A stretch of 64,000 bases of DNA. Origin: Thiosocius sp963808165. Lineage in GTDB: Bacteria; Pseudomonadota; Gammaproteobacteria; Chromatiales; Chromatiaceae. Position numbers and translations under genes: made by a program. The DNA is taken from assembly GCA_963808165.1 (NCBI GenBank), contig CAWEET010000007.1, forward strand, positions 230,198 through 294,197, read 5' to 3'. Below, piece after piece: positions 49,484-58,564 of the stretch; within the stretch, counting starts at the first letter, position 1, and each line of letters starts with the position of its first letter. The notes under the pieces were generated by a model. That model was not told the origin of the DNA, made no database searches, and saw only the letters and a program-made list of their open reading frames with translations.

Positions 49484-50272
49484 TCAAAAGAGTTTGTAGG
49501 CCATACGACTGGCCAGGACGAAGAGGAAGATCGCAAAAAGGCGCCGCAGCAACAGGTCCGGCAGCTTATGTGCGAGTGTGGCGCCGAATGGCGCGAACAA
49601 CAGACTGGCCGCAACCACGCCGCCGAACACCGGGAGATTCACGTAACCGATGCTCCCGGGCGGGGTGTCGGCCTCGTTCAAGCCACCGATGATGTACCCG
49701 GCGGTCGCACTCAGCGCAAGCGGCAGACCGACCGCCGCGGCAGTGGCGATGGCGCGCTTTACCGGCACACCGCAGTAACTGAGGAAGGGTACATGCATCG
49801 CGCCGCCGCCGATGCCCATCAGCGCCGAGACAACGCCCACTGCGACCGATGTCGCGGCTAGCGCGGGCGACCCGGGCAGGCTGCGGTGTGCCGACACGCG
49901 GCTCATCGCCATCTGAACCGAGATCGCGAAGAGAAACGCGATGAATGCGATGTAAAGCACTTCGCCAGGGATGATGTCGGCCAGCAAGGCACCGATCAGC
50001 GAGCCGACAAACACCGCCGGCCCCATCACGCCGAACAGCTTCCAGTCCACCGCCCCCTTGCGGTGATGCGTGTAGATGCTCGAAACCGCAGTTACGACAA
50101 TGGTCGCCAGCGAGGTCCCTAGTGCCAGCTTGATCGCCGTACCATGCGGCACCCCGTGGCCCTCGAACAACAGGGTCACGATCGGCACGATGATGACACC
50201 GCCGCCGATGCCGAGCAGGCCGGCCAGGGTTCCAGCGACAGCCCCCGACAACAACAGTACCGGCAGATCCAT
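49484..50272 (-). CDS. TSUP-family (TauE/SafE) membrane protein
   Basis: A 262-residue protein with 7-8 TM helices and the two TSUP repeats, each starting GLLGIGGGVIIVPIVTL (N-terminal) and ALMGIGGGAMHVPFLSY (C-terminal). TSUP proteins export or import sulfite, sulfoacetate or carboxylates. It lies between malonyl-CoA decarboxylase and matB: its start touches the decarboxylase stop, and matB starts 15 bases after its end. I infer it moves a product or intermediate of malonate use, for example acetate or malonate itself, and is not a sulfite exporter here. Confidence 0.82.
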   Translation of the reverse strand: MDLPVLLLSGAVAGTLAGLLGIGGGVIIVPIVTLLFEGHGVPHGTAIKLALGTSLATIVVTAVSSIYTHHRKGAVDWKLFGVMGPAVFVGSLIGALLADIIPGEVLYIAFIAFLFAISVQMAMSRVSAHRSLPGSPALAATSVAVGVVSALMGIGGGAMHVPFLSYCGVPVKRAIATAAAVGLPLALSATAGYIIGGLNEADTPPGSIGYVNLPVFGGVVAASLLFAPFGATLAHKLPDLLLRRLFAIFLFVLASRMAYKLF

Positions 50273-51654
50273 CAGCGCTTCCCGGACAGGTACTTGTCAT
50301 GTTCGCGCTGCAGCGCGCGCGACATGGCGATGCGTCCGGCCTGCACGAAGGCTTCGTGATTGGTGACTACCTGTTCGGGGTCGTAGCGGTAGTTGACCAT
50401 CAACCCGTACGACTGTGTCTGACCTTTCGCGGAGCGGTCGGCATGCACGTTGATGCGTTCCAGGACCGCTCCATTGGCGAGATGGAAGGCCGCCACCGGG
50501 TCGAACAAGCCGCCATCCTGCTTCAGCTCGGAGAGGTAAAGCAGGGCGAGGCGAGCGAGCGGCTCCGACGGCACGCTGTCGCGCCGCGCCTGACCGGCGC
50601 CGAGCAAGGCCTGCATGGCCGCACAGGGGCTGTCGTGCCCGCTGAGTTCCTGCAGGCCAGCCTGGTGGTCAGAGAGAATCTGGTCGAGCCGCTCGACCGG
50701 CCAGCGGTCAACCTCGCCGGCCAGCAGCCGATTCATACCCTCAGCGAAGCGCGGCATCGGCGAAAGCGTAATGAACTGCTTCAGTTGGGTTAGCTCGGCG
50801 CTGAGGTCGCTGAGTACCTGTTTGAGCAGAAAACTGCCGAAACTGATACCACGCAGGCCCTTCAGCGAGTTGTTGATCGAAAAAAATACCGCGGTGTCTG
50901 CGCTGTAGGGGTCGATCCACGGGGCCCCGGGATCGATCAAAGGTGCGATTTCTGCGGCCATCTCACGGCTCAGGGCGACCTCGACAAAGATCAGCGGCTC
51001 GTCTGGCAATGCCGGGTGAAAGAATCCGAAACAACGCCTGTCGTCACCGAGACGGCGGCGCAGATCGTCCCATCCTTCGATCGGATGCACCGACTCGTAG
51101 CGCATCAGCTTTTCGAGCATTTCCGCCGGGCTGTGCCAGTCGATGCGCTGCAGGCGCAGGAAACCACGATTGAACCAGGAGGCCAGCAGGTGCCGGAAAT
51201 CGGCATCGACTGCGCTCAGCAGCGGCTGCTCCGGCAGGCGCTCGAGCAGCTCGGCGCGCATCGCAACCAGGCTCGCGGTGCCCAATGGAGCCATATTGAG
51301 TCGACGAAACAACTCCTGGCGCGGCGGCTCAACCGCGTCGAGCAGACGCACCAGGCTGTCTGGCTGGTGATTTTGAAACGCATCCACAGCTTCGTGGATG
51401 CGCGTCGGATCGGGGCCGAATGATTCGGCCAGAGTGAGAAAAAACGCCGTCTTTGCGTCTCCTCCCAGGGCCTCGAAGCGCTGCAGGATTTCACGCGCCA
51501 GCGCAATGTTGGAGGCCTCGCCGCGACCGGCGATCAGGCGCCGGCACAGGTCGGGCAGATCATCTTCCGCCTCGTCTTCGCGCAGACCAATCAGGTCGCG
51601 CCCCCGGTCGGCGACGGTGTTCATGATGCGCTCGAGCCATGTTAAGCCTGGCAT
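50272..51654 (-). CDS. matA: Malonyl-CoA decarboxylase
   Basis: A 460-residue enzyme that converts malonyl-CoA to acetyl-CoA and CO2. The N-terminal helical domain (about 1-180) is followed by a GNAT-like catalytic domain: RRCFGFFHPALPDEPLIFVEVALS, APWIDPYSADTAVFFSINNSLKGLRGISFGSFLLKQV and the active-site His/Ser/Tyr region ending NGAVLERINVHADRS, SYGLMVNYRYDPEQV. It starts at 51654, though an in-frame ATG at 51624 is possible. It works with MatB in malonate catabolism. Confidence 0.92.
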   Translation of the reverse strand: MPGLTWLERIMNTVADRGRDLIGLREDEAEDDLPDLCRRLIAGRGEASNIALAREILQRFEALGGDAKTAFFLTLAESFGPDPTRIHEAVDAFQNHQPDSLVRLLDAVEPPRQELFRRLNMAPLGTASLVAMRAELLERLPEQPLLSAVDADFRHLLASWFNRGFLRLQRIDWHSPAEMLEKLMRYESVHPIEGWDDLRRRLGDDRRCFGFFHPALPDEPLIFVEVALSREMAAEIAPLIDPGAPWIDPYSADTAVFFSINNSLKGLRGISFGSFLLKQVLSDLSAELTQLKQFITLSPMPRFAEGMNRLLAGEVDRWPVERLDQILSDHQAGLQELSGHDSPCAAMQALLGAGQARRDSVPSEPLARLALLYLSELKQDGGLFDPVAAFHLANGAVLERINVHADRSAKGQTQSYGLMVNYRYDPEQVVTNHEAFVQAGRIAMSRALQREHDKYLSGKR

Positions 51655-51695
51655 CGCCCACTCCGCCTATTGCGATCGCGCTGCATGTCGGCCGT

Positions 51696-53015
51696 TCAGC
51701 GGGCCGCACCCATCAAGTGATCCGGAAGCCAGGTCACCAACCCGGGAAAAACCGACAGAATGGCGATCGCCAGGACCATGCAAAAGACAAAAGGCATGGA
51801 ACCCCGAAGGATGGTCTTCAGTGGGATGTCAGGTGCGATGCCATTGATCACGTAGAGGTTGAGCCCGACCGGCGGCGTAATGAGACCGATCTCCATGTTG
51901 ATGGTCAGAATGACGGCGAACCAGTAGGGATCGAATCCCGCCGACATGATGATCGGGAACAGAATCGGTGCCGCCATCAGGATGACCGCAACCGGTGGAA
52001 GAAAGAATCCGGCGATCAACAGGAACAGATTGATCGCACCCATCAGCACCCATCGGTTCACTTGCAGTTCGGCGATCCACTCGGCAATCGCCTGGGTGAT
52101 GAACAGACTCGACAACATGAAGGCAAACACGCCGGCGGCGCCGATGATGAATAGAATCATCACGCTCTCGCGCGTCGAATCACGCAATACCGCCCACAGC
52201 GCACGGAAGTGGAAAAGCCTGTAGATGAACACCGCCGCCAGTACGCACAGCAGCGCACCAACTGCCGCGGTCTCGGATGGCGTCGCAACGCCTCCATAGA
52301 GGGCGTAGAGAACCCCGACGATAATCAGCAGAAACGGCACGACTCGCGGTAGGACCTCGAGCTTCTCGGACCAACTGTAACGTGCCGCACTCAATGCGGA
52401 TTGCCCGCCCCCCTGCCGCCAGGTGCTGAAGATGGACCAGGCCATAAACAGCGCCACCAGGAGCAGACCCGGAACCACACCGGCGAGAAACAGCCGGCCT
52501 ATCGACGTCTCGGTAGCGATTCCGTAGACGATCATTGTGACCGACGGCGGTATCAGGATACCCAGTGTGCCGCCAGCAGCAATCGACCCCGCGGCAACCC
52601 CGTCGGGATAGCCGCGCTTGCGCATTTCCGGAATTCCCATCTTGCCGATTGCCGCGCAAGTCGCCGGGGAAGAGCCTGACATCGCCGAAAACAACGCGCA
52701 GGCACCGAGATTCGAGACGACCAGGCCGCCGGGGACGCGGGTCATCCAGCGCTCGAGCGCCTCATAGAGGTCGGCGCCAGCACGGGTGGAGGAAATCGCC
52801 GCGCCCATGATGATGAACATCGGGATCGACAGCAGCGCGAAGTTGTCCAGTTTGCCGAAGAAGATCTCCGGTAGCAGCTCGAATGACGCGACACCTTCGA
52901 AGGCAAGCAGGAAACCGGCAGAAACGATGAGCAGACCGATCGCTACCGATACCCCGGAGAAGAGCACGACAATGGTCACCATGGCGACCAATGCACCGAG
53001 GACTAGCGGATCCAT
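51696..53015 (-). CDS. dctM: TRAP transporter large permease (DctM)
   Basis: A 439-residue protein with about 12 TM helices of the DctM family. It contains GSSPATCAAIGKMGIPEM, GSIAAGGTLGILIPPSVTMIVYGIATETSIGRLF and, near the end, MEIGLITPPVGLNLYVINGIA. It forms the ion-driven channel of a TRAP carrier, with the small subunit and binding protein encoded next to it. Its start touches the end of the small-subunit gene (TGATG). Neighbours indicate malonate or a related dicarboxylate as the substrate. Confidence 0.92.
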   Translation of the reverse strand: MDPLVLGALVAMVTIVVLFSGVSVAIGLLIVSAGFLLAFEGVASFELLPEIFFGKLDNFALLSIPMFIIMGAAISSTRAGADLYEALERWMTRVPGGLVVSNLGACALFSAMSGSSPATCAAIGKMGIPEMRKRGYPDGVAAGSIAAGGTLGILIPPSVTMIVYGIATETSIGRLFLAGVVPGLLLVALFMAWSIFSTWRQGGGQSALSAARYSWSEKLEVLPRVVPFLLIIVGVLYALYGGVATPSETAAVGALLCVLAAVFIYRLFHFRALWAVLRDSTRESVMILFIIGAAGVFAFMLSSLFITQAIAEWIAELQVNRWVLMGAINLFLLIAGFFLPPVAVILMAAPILFPIIMSAGFDPYWFAVILTINMEIGLITPPVGLNLYVINGIAPDIPLKTILRGSMPFVFCMVLAIAILSVFPGLVTWLPDHLMGAAR

Positions 53016-53614
53016 CAGTAATCTTCCTCGAAAGCACCATGCCCCAGGACCTCGTCGTTACAACGCCAGGACGCGATCAGGTCCGCAAGCATCTGCAATA
53101 CGAACAATCCCAATCCGAGCGGCAACGCCAGGTAGGGGATCCACAAGCGCACCCCCCAGACGCTCTCGGAGCGCCAGTTGCGCTGCCAGGCAGTATGAAA
53201 GATCTCGTAGCCGTGGAATGCCATAATCGAAATCACCGCGATACTCATCGCAAGGACGATCAGCGCGAGGGACTTGCGCATTCCCGGCGGCAGCAACATG
53301 GGCACCAGATCGACGTTGACGTGGCCGCGCAGCAGCTGCACATAGGGCAAGCCAATCAGTGTCGCAGCAATCATCAGATAGGTGACGGCCTCGGTCTGCC
53401 AGATCGTCGATGCATTCAGCACGAAACGCATCCATATCATCTGACAGGTGATGATCACCGAGACCAGGATCATCAATGCCGAGATCAAGCCGCACGCCTT
53501 GGATATCGACCGCACGCCCCGCACGAACGCGTGCTGGCAGCGCTGACCGATGGATGCACTGTTTTCAGCCATCATCACAAATCCCGCAGGGTGGCAATCG
53601 GCGAGGTCGACCAT
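53015..53614 (-). CDS. dctQ: TRAP transporter small permease (DctQ)
   Basis: A 199-residue membrane protein with four TM helices of the DctQ type. Helix blocks are CGLISALMILVSVIITCQMIWMRFVLNAS, TEAVTYLMIAATLIGLPY, RKSLALIVLAMSIAVISIMAF and LALPLGLGLFVLQML. The first in-frame ATG is at 53614. It lies 27 bases after the binding-protein gene and overlaps the large subunit by one base. It links the binding protein to the large permease. Confidence 0.87.
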   Translation of the reverse strand: MVDLADCHPAGFVMMAENSASIGQRCQHAFVRGVRSISKACGLISALMILVSVIITCQMIWMRFVLNASTIWQTEAVTYLMIAATLIGLPYVQLLRGHVNVDLVPMLLPPGMRKSLALIVLAMSIAVISIMAFHGYEIFHTAWQRNWRSESVWGVRLWIPYLALPLGLGLFVLQMLADLIASWRCNDEVLGHGAFEEDY

Positions 53615-53640
53615 CGCCCTCGATGGTCGACCCTATCGCA

Positions 53641-54642
53641 TCAGTCGACCGTAAGCGCCATATCCAGCAATTTCTGCCCGCCCTCGGTTTCTTCGACAAA
53701 GGCCTTGTAGGAAGAGCTCTTGGCGACTTCGCGCCACGCATCGAAATCGGCCTGACTCATCTCGGCGATTTCCACACCCGCCTCCTTGAACTTCTCTGCC
53801 GAAGCGGCATCCGCTTTCTTTGCTTCATCGAGATAAAACGCCTGGGCCTTCGCAGCACCGGCAAGCAAGGCGGCCTGTTGTTCTTCGTTGAGCCCCTCGA
53901 AAGTGGTCTTGTTTATCAGCATTGGCTGGTACATGAACCACAAGGCAACATCGCCGGCCGGCGTGTAGCAAGTCAGCTGCTCGTAAAGGCGGTAGGAGAC
54001 GAAACTGGAAGATGAGGTGTTGGCGGCATCCAGTACCCCAGTCTGCATGGCACTGTAAATCTCTGAAGAAGGCATCGAGGTGATCGATGCACCCGCCGCC
54101 GCCACCATCTGTTCAAAAGACTTTCCGGCGGCGCGGATCTTCAGGCCCTTAACGTCCTCCGGCTTCGTGATGCACTTGCTCTTGCCCGCGAAGCCGCCGG
54201 CAAGATACCCGTGAACCAGTACCATGACGTCGTCTGTCGCCATGATCTTTTCGAGTTCCTGCATAAACGGCGATTTGACCAGGCGCGCCGCGTGATCGTG
54301 GTTCTTCACCAGCCCTGGCATCAGCGTGAGGTTATAGGCCGGCTGTTGACCAGCGGCGTAGGCCAGGGGCACGACCGTCATGTCAAGCTGGCCACGTGTC
54401 AGCGGGCGGTACTGCTCTTTTGGCTTGAACAGCGATTTTGATGGGTAGATCTTCAGTTCGAGACCGACATCAGCCGCTGCGACTTCGTCGGCAACCATCT
54501 GTGCCACCTTGTGCCTGACATCAGATGTCGACCATTGATGCGACACTTTCAGCACGGTATCGGCGGCCTGGGCCGAGCCCATGCCGAGGGTCATGCCGAT
54601 AATCGCCGCCATCAGTGAGCATCGGTTGTTTGCAATCGTCAT
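53641..54642 (-). CDS. dctP: TRAP transporter substrate-binding protein (DctP), malonate-type
   Basis: A 333-residue periplasmic binding protein with a signal peptide (AAIIGMTLGMGSAQA). It has LKVSHQWSTSDVRHKVAQ, LAYAAGQQPAYNLTLMPGL, the TRAP-specific GLKIRAAGKSFEQMVAAAGAS (with the carboxylate-binding Arg) and a C-terminal helix VEETEGGQKLLDMALTVD. GGAGGAGAG lies before the ATG at 54642. A 5-bp hairpin sits between it and the regulator gene upstream. The malonate genes that follow make malonate the likely ligand. Confidence 0.87.
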   Translation of the reverse strand: MTIANNRCSLMAAIIGMTLGMGSAQAADTVLKVSHQWSTSDVRHKVAQMVADEVAAADVGLELKIYPSKSLFKPKEQYRPLTRGQLDMTVVPLAYAAGQQPAYNLTLMPGLVKNHDHAARLVKSPFMQELEKIMATDDVMVLVHGYLAGGFAGKSKCITKPEDVKGLKIRAAGKSFEQMVAAAGASITSMPSSEIYSAMQTGVLDAANTSSSSFVSYRLYEQLTCYTPAGDVALWFMYQPMLINKTTFEGLNEEQQAALLAGAAKAQAFYLDEAKKADAASAEKFKEAGVEIAEMSQADFDAWREVAKSSSYKAFVEETEGGQKLLDMALTVD

Positions 54643-54715
54643 CTCTCTCCTCCTGTTGCCTAGTTTGCGCCCCTGGCATTATCGATCCAGCGTCGAGGCC
54701 TTGAGGGCTTTGGTT

Positions 54716-54729
54716 GCCCGTCTGCGGGC
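54716..54729 (-). promoter_or_regulatory. Small hairpin between the GntR gene and dctP
   Basis: GCCCG-TCTG-CGGGC is a 5-bp stem directly after the regulator stop codon. It may reduce read-through or stabilise the dctP transcript. It is too short to call a terminator. Confidence 0.3.
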
Positions 54730-55386
54730 TTATTGGTCCGGTTTCTTGTCTTTCAAAGCGTCCCACTGCCGGCACAGGTGCCTTTCCATCGCCAGCTGCG
54801 CCTTCAGCGGCTCATGCCGACGGAACGCCTCCATGATCTTTCGATGTTCCTCGAGGGACTGTCCCAGGCGTCCCGGCAGGGTGAGCTGCTTCTGCCGCGC
54901 CAGCTGCAGGACGCCGCGCAGCTCACTGGTGATGCGTTGCAGCCAGCGATTGCCAGACAGCTCCTGCACGGCTCGGTGAAAGACGTGGTTTTCGTCGAAA
55001 TAGCGATTGACATCCCCGGCCGCGGCGGCCTCTTCGAGGCGATCATGCATCGATTCCAGTGCACTCAGCCGCTCAGGCGTGCAGTTTTCGACCGCCATGC
55101 GCGCGCACAGTCCCTCTAGGGTTGCCATCACCGGAAACAGCTCATGCAGACCCTCACCGTCCAGGGTCTTCACATAGCAGCCGCGGCGTGGCACCAGCTC
55201 GACCAGCGACTCGGCGTGCAGCACCTTGAGCGCCTCGCGCAGTGGCGTCCGACTGATCCCCAGATCCTCGCACACCGCCTTCTCGTCGATCCACTCGCCA
55301 GGCTTTAGCAGCTGCGAATAGATGCGCTCGCGCAGCCGGTCGGCGACCTCCAGATACAGCGGCTTCTGTTCGATTGGCGTACCCAT
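54730..55386 (-). CDS. GntR-family (FCD) regulator of the malonate operon
   Basis: A 218-residue regulator. The winged HTH is at about 9-75: YLEVADRLRERIYSQLLKPGEWIDEKAVCEDLGISRTPLREALKVL. The FCD ligand domain follows (about 85-215), with Asp in YFDENHVFHRAVQEL and His in SLEEHRKIMEAF, typical metal-binding positions. Proteins of this subfamily regulate carboxylate use. It leads the operon regulator-dctPQM-matA-TSUP-matB-thioesterase, so it probably senses malonate or malonyl-CoA and controls itself through the A/T-rich region upstream. Confidence 0.87.
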   Translation of the reverse strand: MGTPIEQKPLYLEVADRLRERIYSQLLKPGEWIDEKAVCEDLGISRTPLREALKVLHAESLVELVPRRGCYVKTLDGEGLHELFPVMATLEGLCARMAVENCTPERLSALESMHDRLEEAAAAGDVNRYFDENHVFHRAVQELSGNRWLQRITSELRGVLQLARQKQLTLPGRLGQSLEEHRKIMEAFRRHEPLKAQLAMERHLCRQWDALKDKKPDQ

Positions 55387-55431
55387 ACACCTGTCATCTG
55401 GAGTGGCGCGTTACCGGAGGGTAGTTCAGAG

Positions 55432-55478
55432 TAATTCATAATTACAAATGCAAAATAATTAAAATGGGGTCATAATTA
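55432..55478 (-). promoter_or_regulatory. A/T-rich promoter-operator region before the GntR gene
   Basis: In contrast with the GC-rich surroundings, this stretch is almost all A/T. TCATAATTA occurs twice (55436-55444 and 55470-55478), 34 bases apart. An inverted repeat TAATT-CAT-AATTA spans 55432-55444. It starts 46 bases upstream of the regulator start, where an autoregulatory operator would lie. Confidence 0.4.
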
Positions 55479-55877
55479 AACACAAAACTCCCGTCGAGAC
55501 CCTTGCACTTGGCGCCTGATACCCCGACGAAACAATGGCCGTTCCGGCTGTTCGACCCGCTGGACCTGCGCAGCTTTCGCCGGACCAAGCACGCGGTCGT
55601 CTCGTTGGCACGCCGAAATTCGGCGGTCGGCGATCGCCCTCCGAACTCGCACCTGGTGCATCTCGGAATTCTGCCGGTCGGCAGCCGGGGCATGGCGCAC
55701 AGTCCGGCGTTCACCATCGAACCCGGCGCGCGCGGCAGCGACTGGCTGGATGTATCTCCCGACGGCAATGTGCGCAAGGCGTCGCAAGGCCCGCGTCGCC
55801 GTTCACACGACCGCACCGATGTGTTTTTCGAACCCGGCTCTGCAAAGGAAGCCGGGGCCGGCCGACGGAAGAAGCGC
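55479..55877. other. Intergenic interval without a supported gene
   Basis: About 400 bases separate the malonate regulator from tpx. Open frames on both strands lack starts, motifs or family resemblance. A 7-bp stem, CCCGGCT (55833-55839) with AGCCGGG (55850-55856), lies 22 bases past the tpx stop on the minus strand and could be its terminator, although no U tract follows. Confidence 0.4.
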
Positions 55878-56375
55878 TCAGAGCACCGCGATCGCCGCGT
55901 CGTAGTCGGGCTCGTGCGCGATCTCCGGCACCAGTTCGCGGTGAACGATCATACCGGCCTCGTCGACCACCACTACCGCACGCGCCAGCAGACCACCGAG
56001 GCGCCCCTCGGCCATATACACCCCATAGTCTCGGCCGAATTCCGGCGCACGGTAGACCGAGGCGGTTTCGACGTTGTCGATTCCCTCGGCAGCGCAAAAG
56101 CGCCCGAGCGCGAACGGCAGATCGGCAGAGACACAGAGGACCCTGGCGTTAGGCATCGCGGCCGCGCGCTCGTTGAACTGGCGCACGGATGTGGCGCAGG
56201 TCGGCGTGTCGATGCTGGGGAAGATGTTCAGCACCAGCCGCGAACCCGCATAATCGGCCAGCGTGACCGGCGCCAGATCGGCCTTGCGCAGAGAAAAGTC
56301 GGGCGCGGAGGTGCCGACCTCCGGCAGCTCACCGCTCGTCTCTACGATCTCGCCCCGGGAAGAAATCTTTGCCAT
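55878..56375 (-). CDS. tpx: Thiol peroxidase
   Basis: A 165-residue peroxiredoxin of the atypical 2-Cys Tpx type, reducing alkyl and hydrogen peroxides with thioredoxin. The peroxidatic Cys60 lies in FPSIDTPTCATSVRQFN and the resolving Cys94 in LPFALGRFCAAEGI, both at the E. coli Tpx positions. Homologues start at MAKISSRG, so the longer frame to 56543 is not used. It is divergent from mmsA. Confidence 0.94.
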   Translation of the reverse strand: MAKISSRGEIVETSGELPEVGTSAPDFSLRKADLAPVTLADYAGSRLVLNIFPSIDTPTCATSVRQFNERAAAMPNARVLCVSADLPFALGRFCAAEGIDNVETASVYRAPEFGRDYGVYMAEGRLGGLLARAVVVVDEAGMIVHRELVPEIAHEPDYDAAIAVL

Positions 56376-56650
56376 GCTGCCCCCTTGCATCGTTGCTCGT
56401 TGCGGCGCTATGCCGCGCTGGGCAGAAACTGTAGCCCCCCACACCGCTGTTGTCTCGAGCGCAGCGCGACGACTGGGCGGCGGTTGGCGCCGAGAGGCGC
56501 CCGAATGGCGCTCGTCTGCGGGCTGCAGGACGGATTGCCGCACACTTACTGCGGTATACCGGCTGAGCGGCCCGGGATTATCCGCCTAGGATCAGGGGTT
56601 GCGGCCATGCGCCGGCGCGAGAACGGCAGCGGCACTCGGGAGAGGAATAC

Positions 56651-58150
56651 ATGAGCAAAGAGTTGTCCCATTACGTCAACGGCGGGCACGTGGCCGGCAC
56701 CAGCGGCCGCTTTGGCGACGTCTACAATCCCGCCACCGGCGAGGTCGCGGCGCGCGTGCCGCTGGCATCCGCCGCCGATACGGTGGCGGTGATCCAGGCC
56801 GCGGCGGGAGCATTCTCCGCCTGGCGCGACACCCCGGCATTGCGGCGGGCAACGATTCTGTTCCGCTTCAAGGAGCTGCTGGACAGCCATCTCGATGAGC
56901 TCGCACAGCTCGTGGCGCTGGAGCACGGCAAGGTGATCGATGACGCCCGCGGCTCGGTGACTCGCGGTATCGAGGTGGTGGAATTTGCCTGTGGTGCACC
57001 GCAGCTGCTGAAGGGGACCTTCTCGGAAAACGTCGGCACCAACGTCGACAGCCATTCGGTGCGCCAGCCGGTTGGGGTATGCGCCGGCATCACTCCGTTC
57101 AATTTCCCCGCGATGGTCCCGATGTGGATGTTTCCGATGGCCATCGCCTGCGGCAACACCTTCGTGCTCAAGACCTCCGAGCGCGTGCCCTCGACCGCGT
57201 TGCGGCTGGCCGAACTGTTCAGCGAGGCCGGCCTGCCGCCAGGGGTATTCAATGTGCTGAACGGCGACAAGGAAGCAGTCGACACCTTGCTCACCCACCA
57301 CGATATCGCCGCGGTCAGTTTTGTCGGCTCTACGGCCGTTGCCGAATACGTCTATCAAACGGGCACCCAGCACGGCAAACGGGTCCAGGCACTCGGCGGA
57401 GCGAAGAACCACATGGTGGTGATGCCCGATGCCGATCTAGAGCAGGCGACCGACGCACTGATGGGTGCGGCCTACGGGTCGGCCGGCGAACGCTGTATGG
57501 CAATCTCGGTGGCGGTAGCGGTCGGCGACGAAACCGCTGACGCGCTGATCGAGCGACTCGCGCCACGCGTTCGCGCGCTCAGGGTCGGACCGGCGACCGA
57601 CCCCGATGCTGAAATGGGACCGCTGGTCACCCGGGCGCACCTTGATCGGGTACGCGGCTATGTCGATCTCGGCGTGGAGGAAGGCGCGAGGCTGGTCGTC
57701 GACGGCCGTGACGTCGGCGTGCCCGACCACCCGGACGGCTTCTACCTCGGTGGCTGCCTGTTCGACGAAGTAACGGCCGAGATGCGCATCTACCGGGAGG
57801 AGATCTTCGGCCCGGTGCTGGTGGTGGTGCGCGTCCCCGACTTCGACAGCGCGCTCGCGCTGGTCAATGAACACGAGTACGGCAACGGCACAGCGATTTT
57901 CACGCGCGACGGCGACACCGCGCGCACCTATGCCTCGCGCGTGCAGGTCGGCATGGTAGGGGTCAATGTGCCGATCCCGGTACCGATGGCCTTCCACAGT
58001 TTCGGCGGCTGGAAGCGGTCGCTGTTCGGTGACATCCACATGCATGGCATGGAGGGTGTGCACTTCTACACCCGACTCAAGACCGTCACCTCGCGCTGGC
58101 CGACCGGCATCAGAGCCGGTGCGGATTTCCATATGCCGACGATGAAATAG
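56651..58150 (+). CDS. mmsA: Methylmalonate-semialdehyde dehydrogenase (acylating)
   Basis: A 499-residue aldehyde dehydrogenase that turns (methyl)malonate semialdehyde, NAD and CoA into propionyl- or acetyl-CoA and CO2. The coenzyme block is GVCAGITPFNFPAMVPMWMFPMAIACGNTFVLKTSE. The catalytic Cys282 is in GSAGERCMAIS, and the ending SFGGWKRSLFGDIHMHGMEGVHFYT is typical of MmsA. It lies near the malonate locus but on the other strand, so a role in malonate semialdehyde use is only suggested. OsmC follows 12 bases later. Confidence 0.93.
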   Translation: MSKELSHYVNGGHVAGTSGRFGDVYNPATGEVAARVPLASAADTVAVIQAAAGAFSAWRDTPALRRATILFRFKELLDSHLDELAQLVALEHGKVIDDARGSVTRGIEVVEFACGAPQLLKGTFSENVGTNVDSHSVRQPVGVCAGITPFNFPAMVPMWMFPMAIACGNTFVLKTSERVPSTALRLAELFSEAGLPPGVFNVLNGDKEAVDTLLTHHDIAAVSFVGSTAVAEYVYQTGTQHGKRVQALGGAKNHMVVMPDADLEQATDALMGAAYGSAGERCMAISVAVAVGDETADALIERLAPRVRALRVGPATDPDAEMGPLVTRAHLDRVRGYVDLGVEEGARLVVDGRDVGVPDHPDGFYLGGCLFDEVTAEMRIYREEIFGPVLVVVRVPDFDSALALVNEHEYGNGTAIFTRDGDTARTYASRVQVGMVGVNVPIPVPMAFHSFGGWKRSLFGDIHMHGMEGVHFYTRLKTVTSRWPTGIRAGADFHMPTMK

Positions 58151-58162
58151 AGGAACCCGCCC

Positions 58163-58564
58163 ATGCCCACCGTGTATGCCACCGTTACCCAGTTGGACCA
58201 TTCCGCCTCCGATGCCGAGGCACGCGGCCACCATCTCACCGTCGACCGGCCTGAGCCCAAGGGTGGGCAGGACAAAGGTCCGATGGGCGGCGAAGCGCTG
58301 CTGATGGGTCTGGGTGGCTGCTTCATGAGCAACCTGCTGGCGGCGGCCATTGCCCGGGACATCGACCTACGCGACGCACGGGCCGAGGTAGAGGGCGACC
58401 TCGCCGATGCTCCGCCGCGTTATACCGCGGTTCGCATGCGTGTCAGTGCAAACTGCCAACCCGCCACCGAACTGGCCAAGCTCGTGCTGATCGCAGAGCG
58501 CGGCTGCATAGTAGCCAACACGCTACGCAATGCGGTCGAATTGAATGTCGAGTGCGTCGAGTGA
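58163..58564 (+). CDS. OsmC family protein
   Basis: A 133-residue OsmC/Ohr-type protein with HHLTVDRPEPKGGQDKGPMGGEALLMGLGGCFMSNLLAAA (first conserved Cys) and ADAPPRYTAVRM. The second Cys is in LIAERGCIVANTLRNAVELNV. OsmC proteins reduce organic hydroperoxides or act as acyl-binding proteins. It lies 12 bases downstream of mmsA, probably in the same transcript, with tpx divergent upstream of both. Confidence 0.87.
   Translation: MPTVYATVTQLDHSASDAEARGHHLTVDRPEPKGGQDKGPMGGEALLMGLGGCFMSNLLAAAIARDIDLRDARAEVEGDLADAPPRYTAVRMRVSANCQPATELAKLVLIAERGCIVANTLRNAVELNVECVE

Noticed and set aside
55503..56654. 383-codon + strand frame over the tpx region
   Set aside because: Most of it is antisense to tpx, and the front part lacks a start or any motif I recognise.
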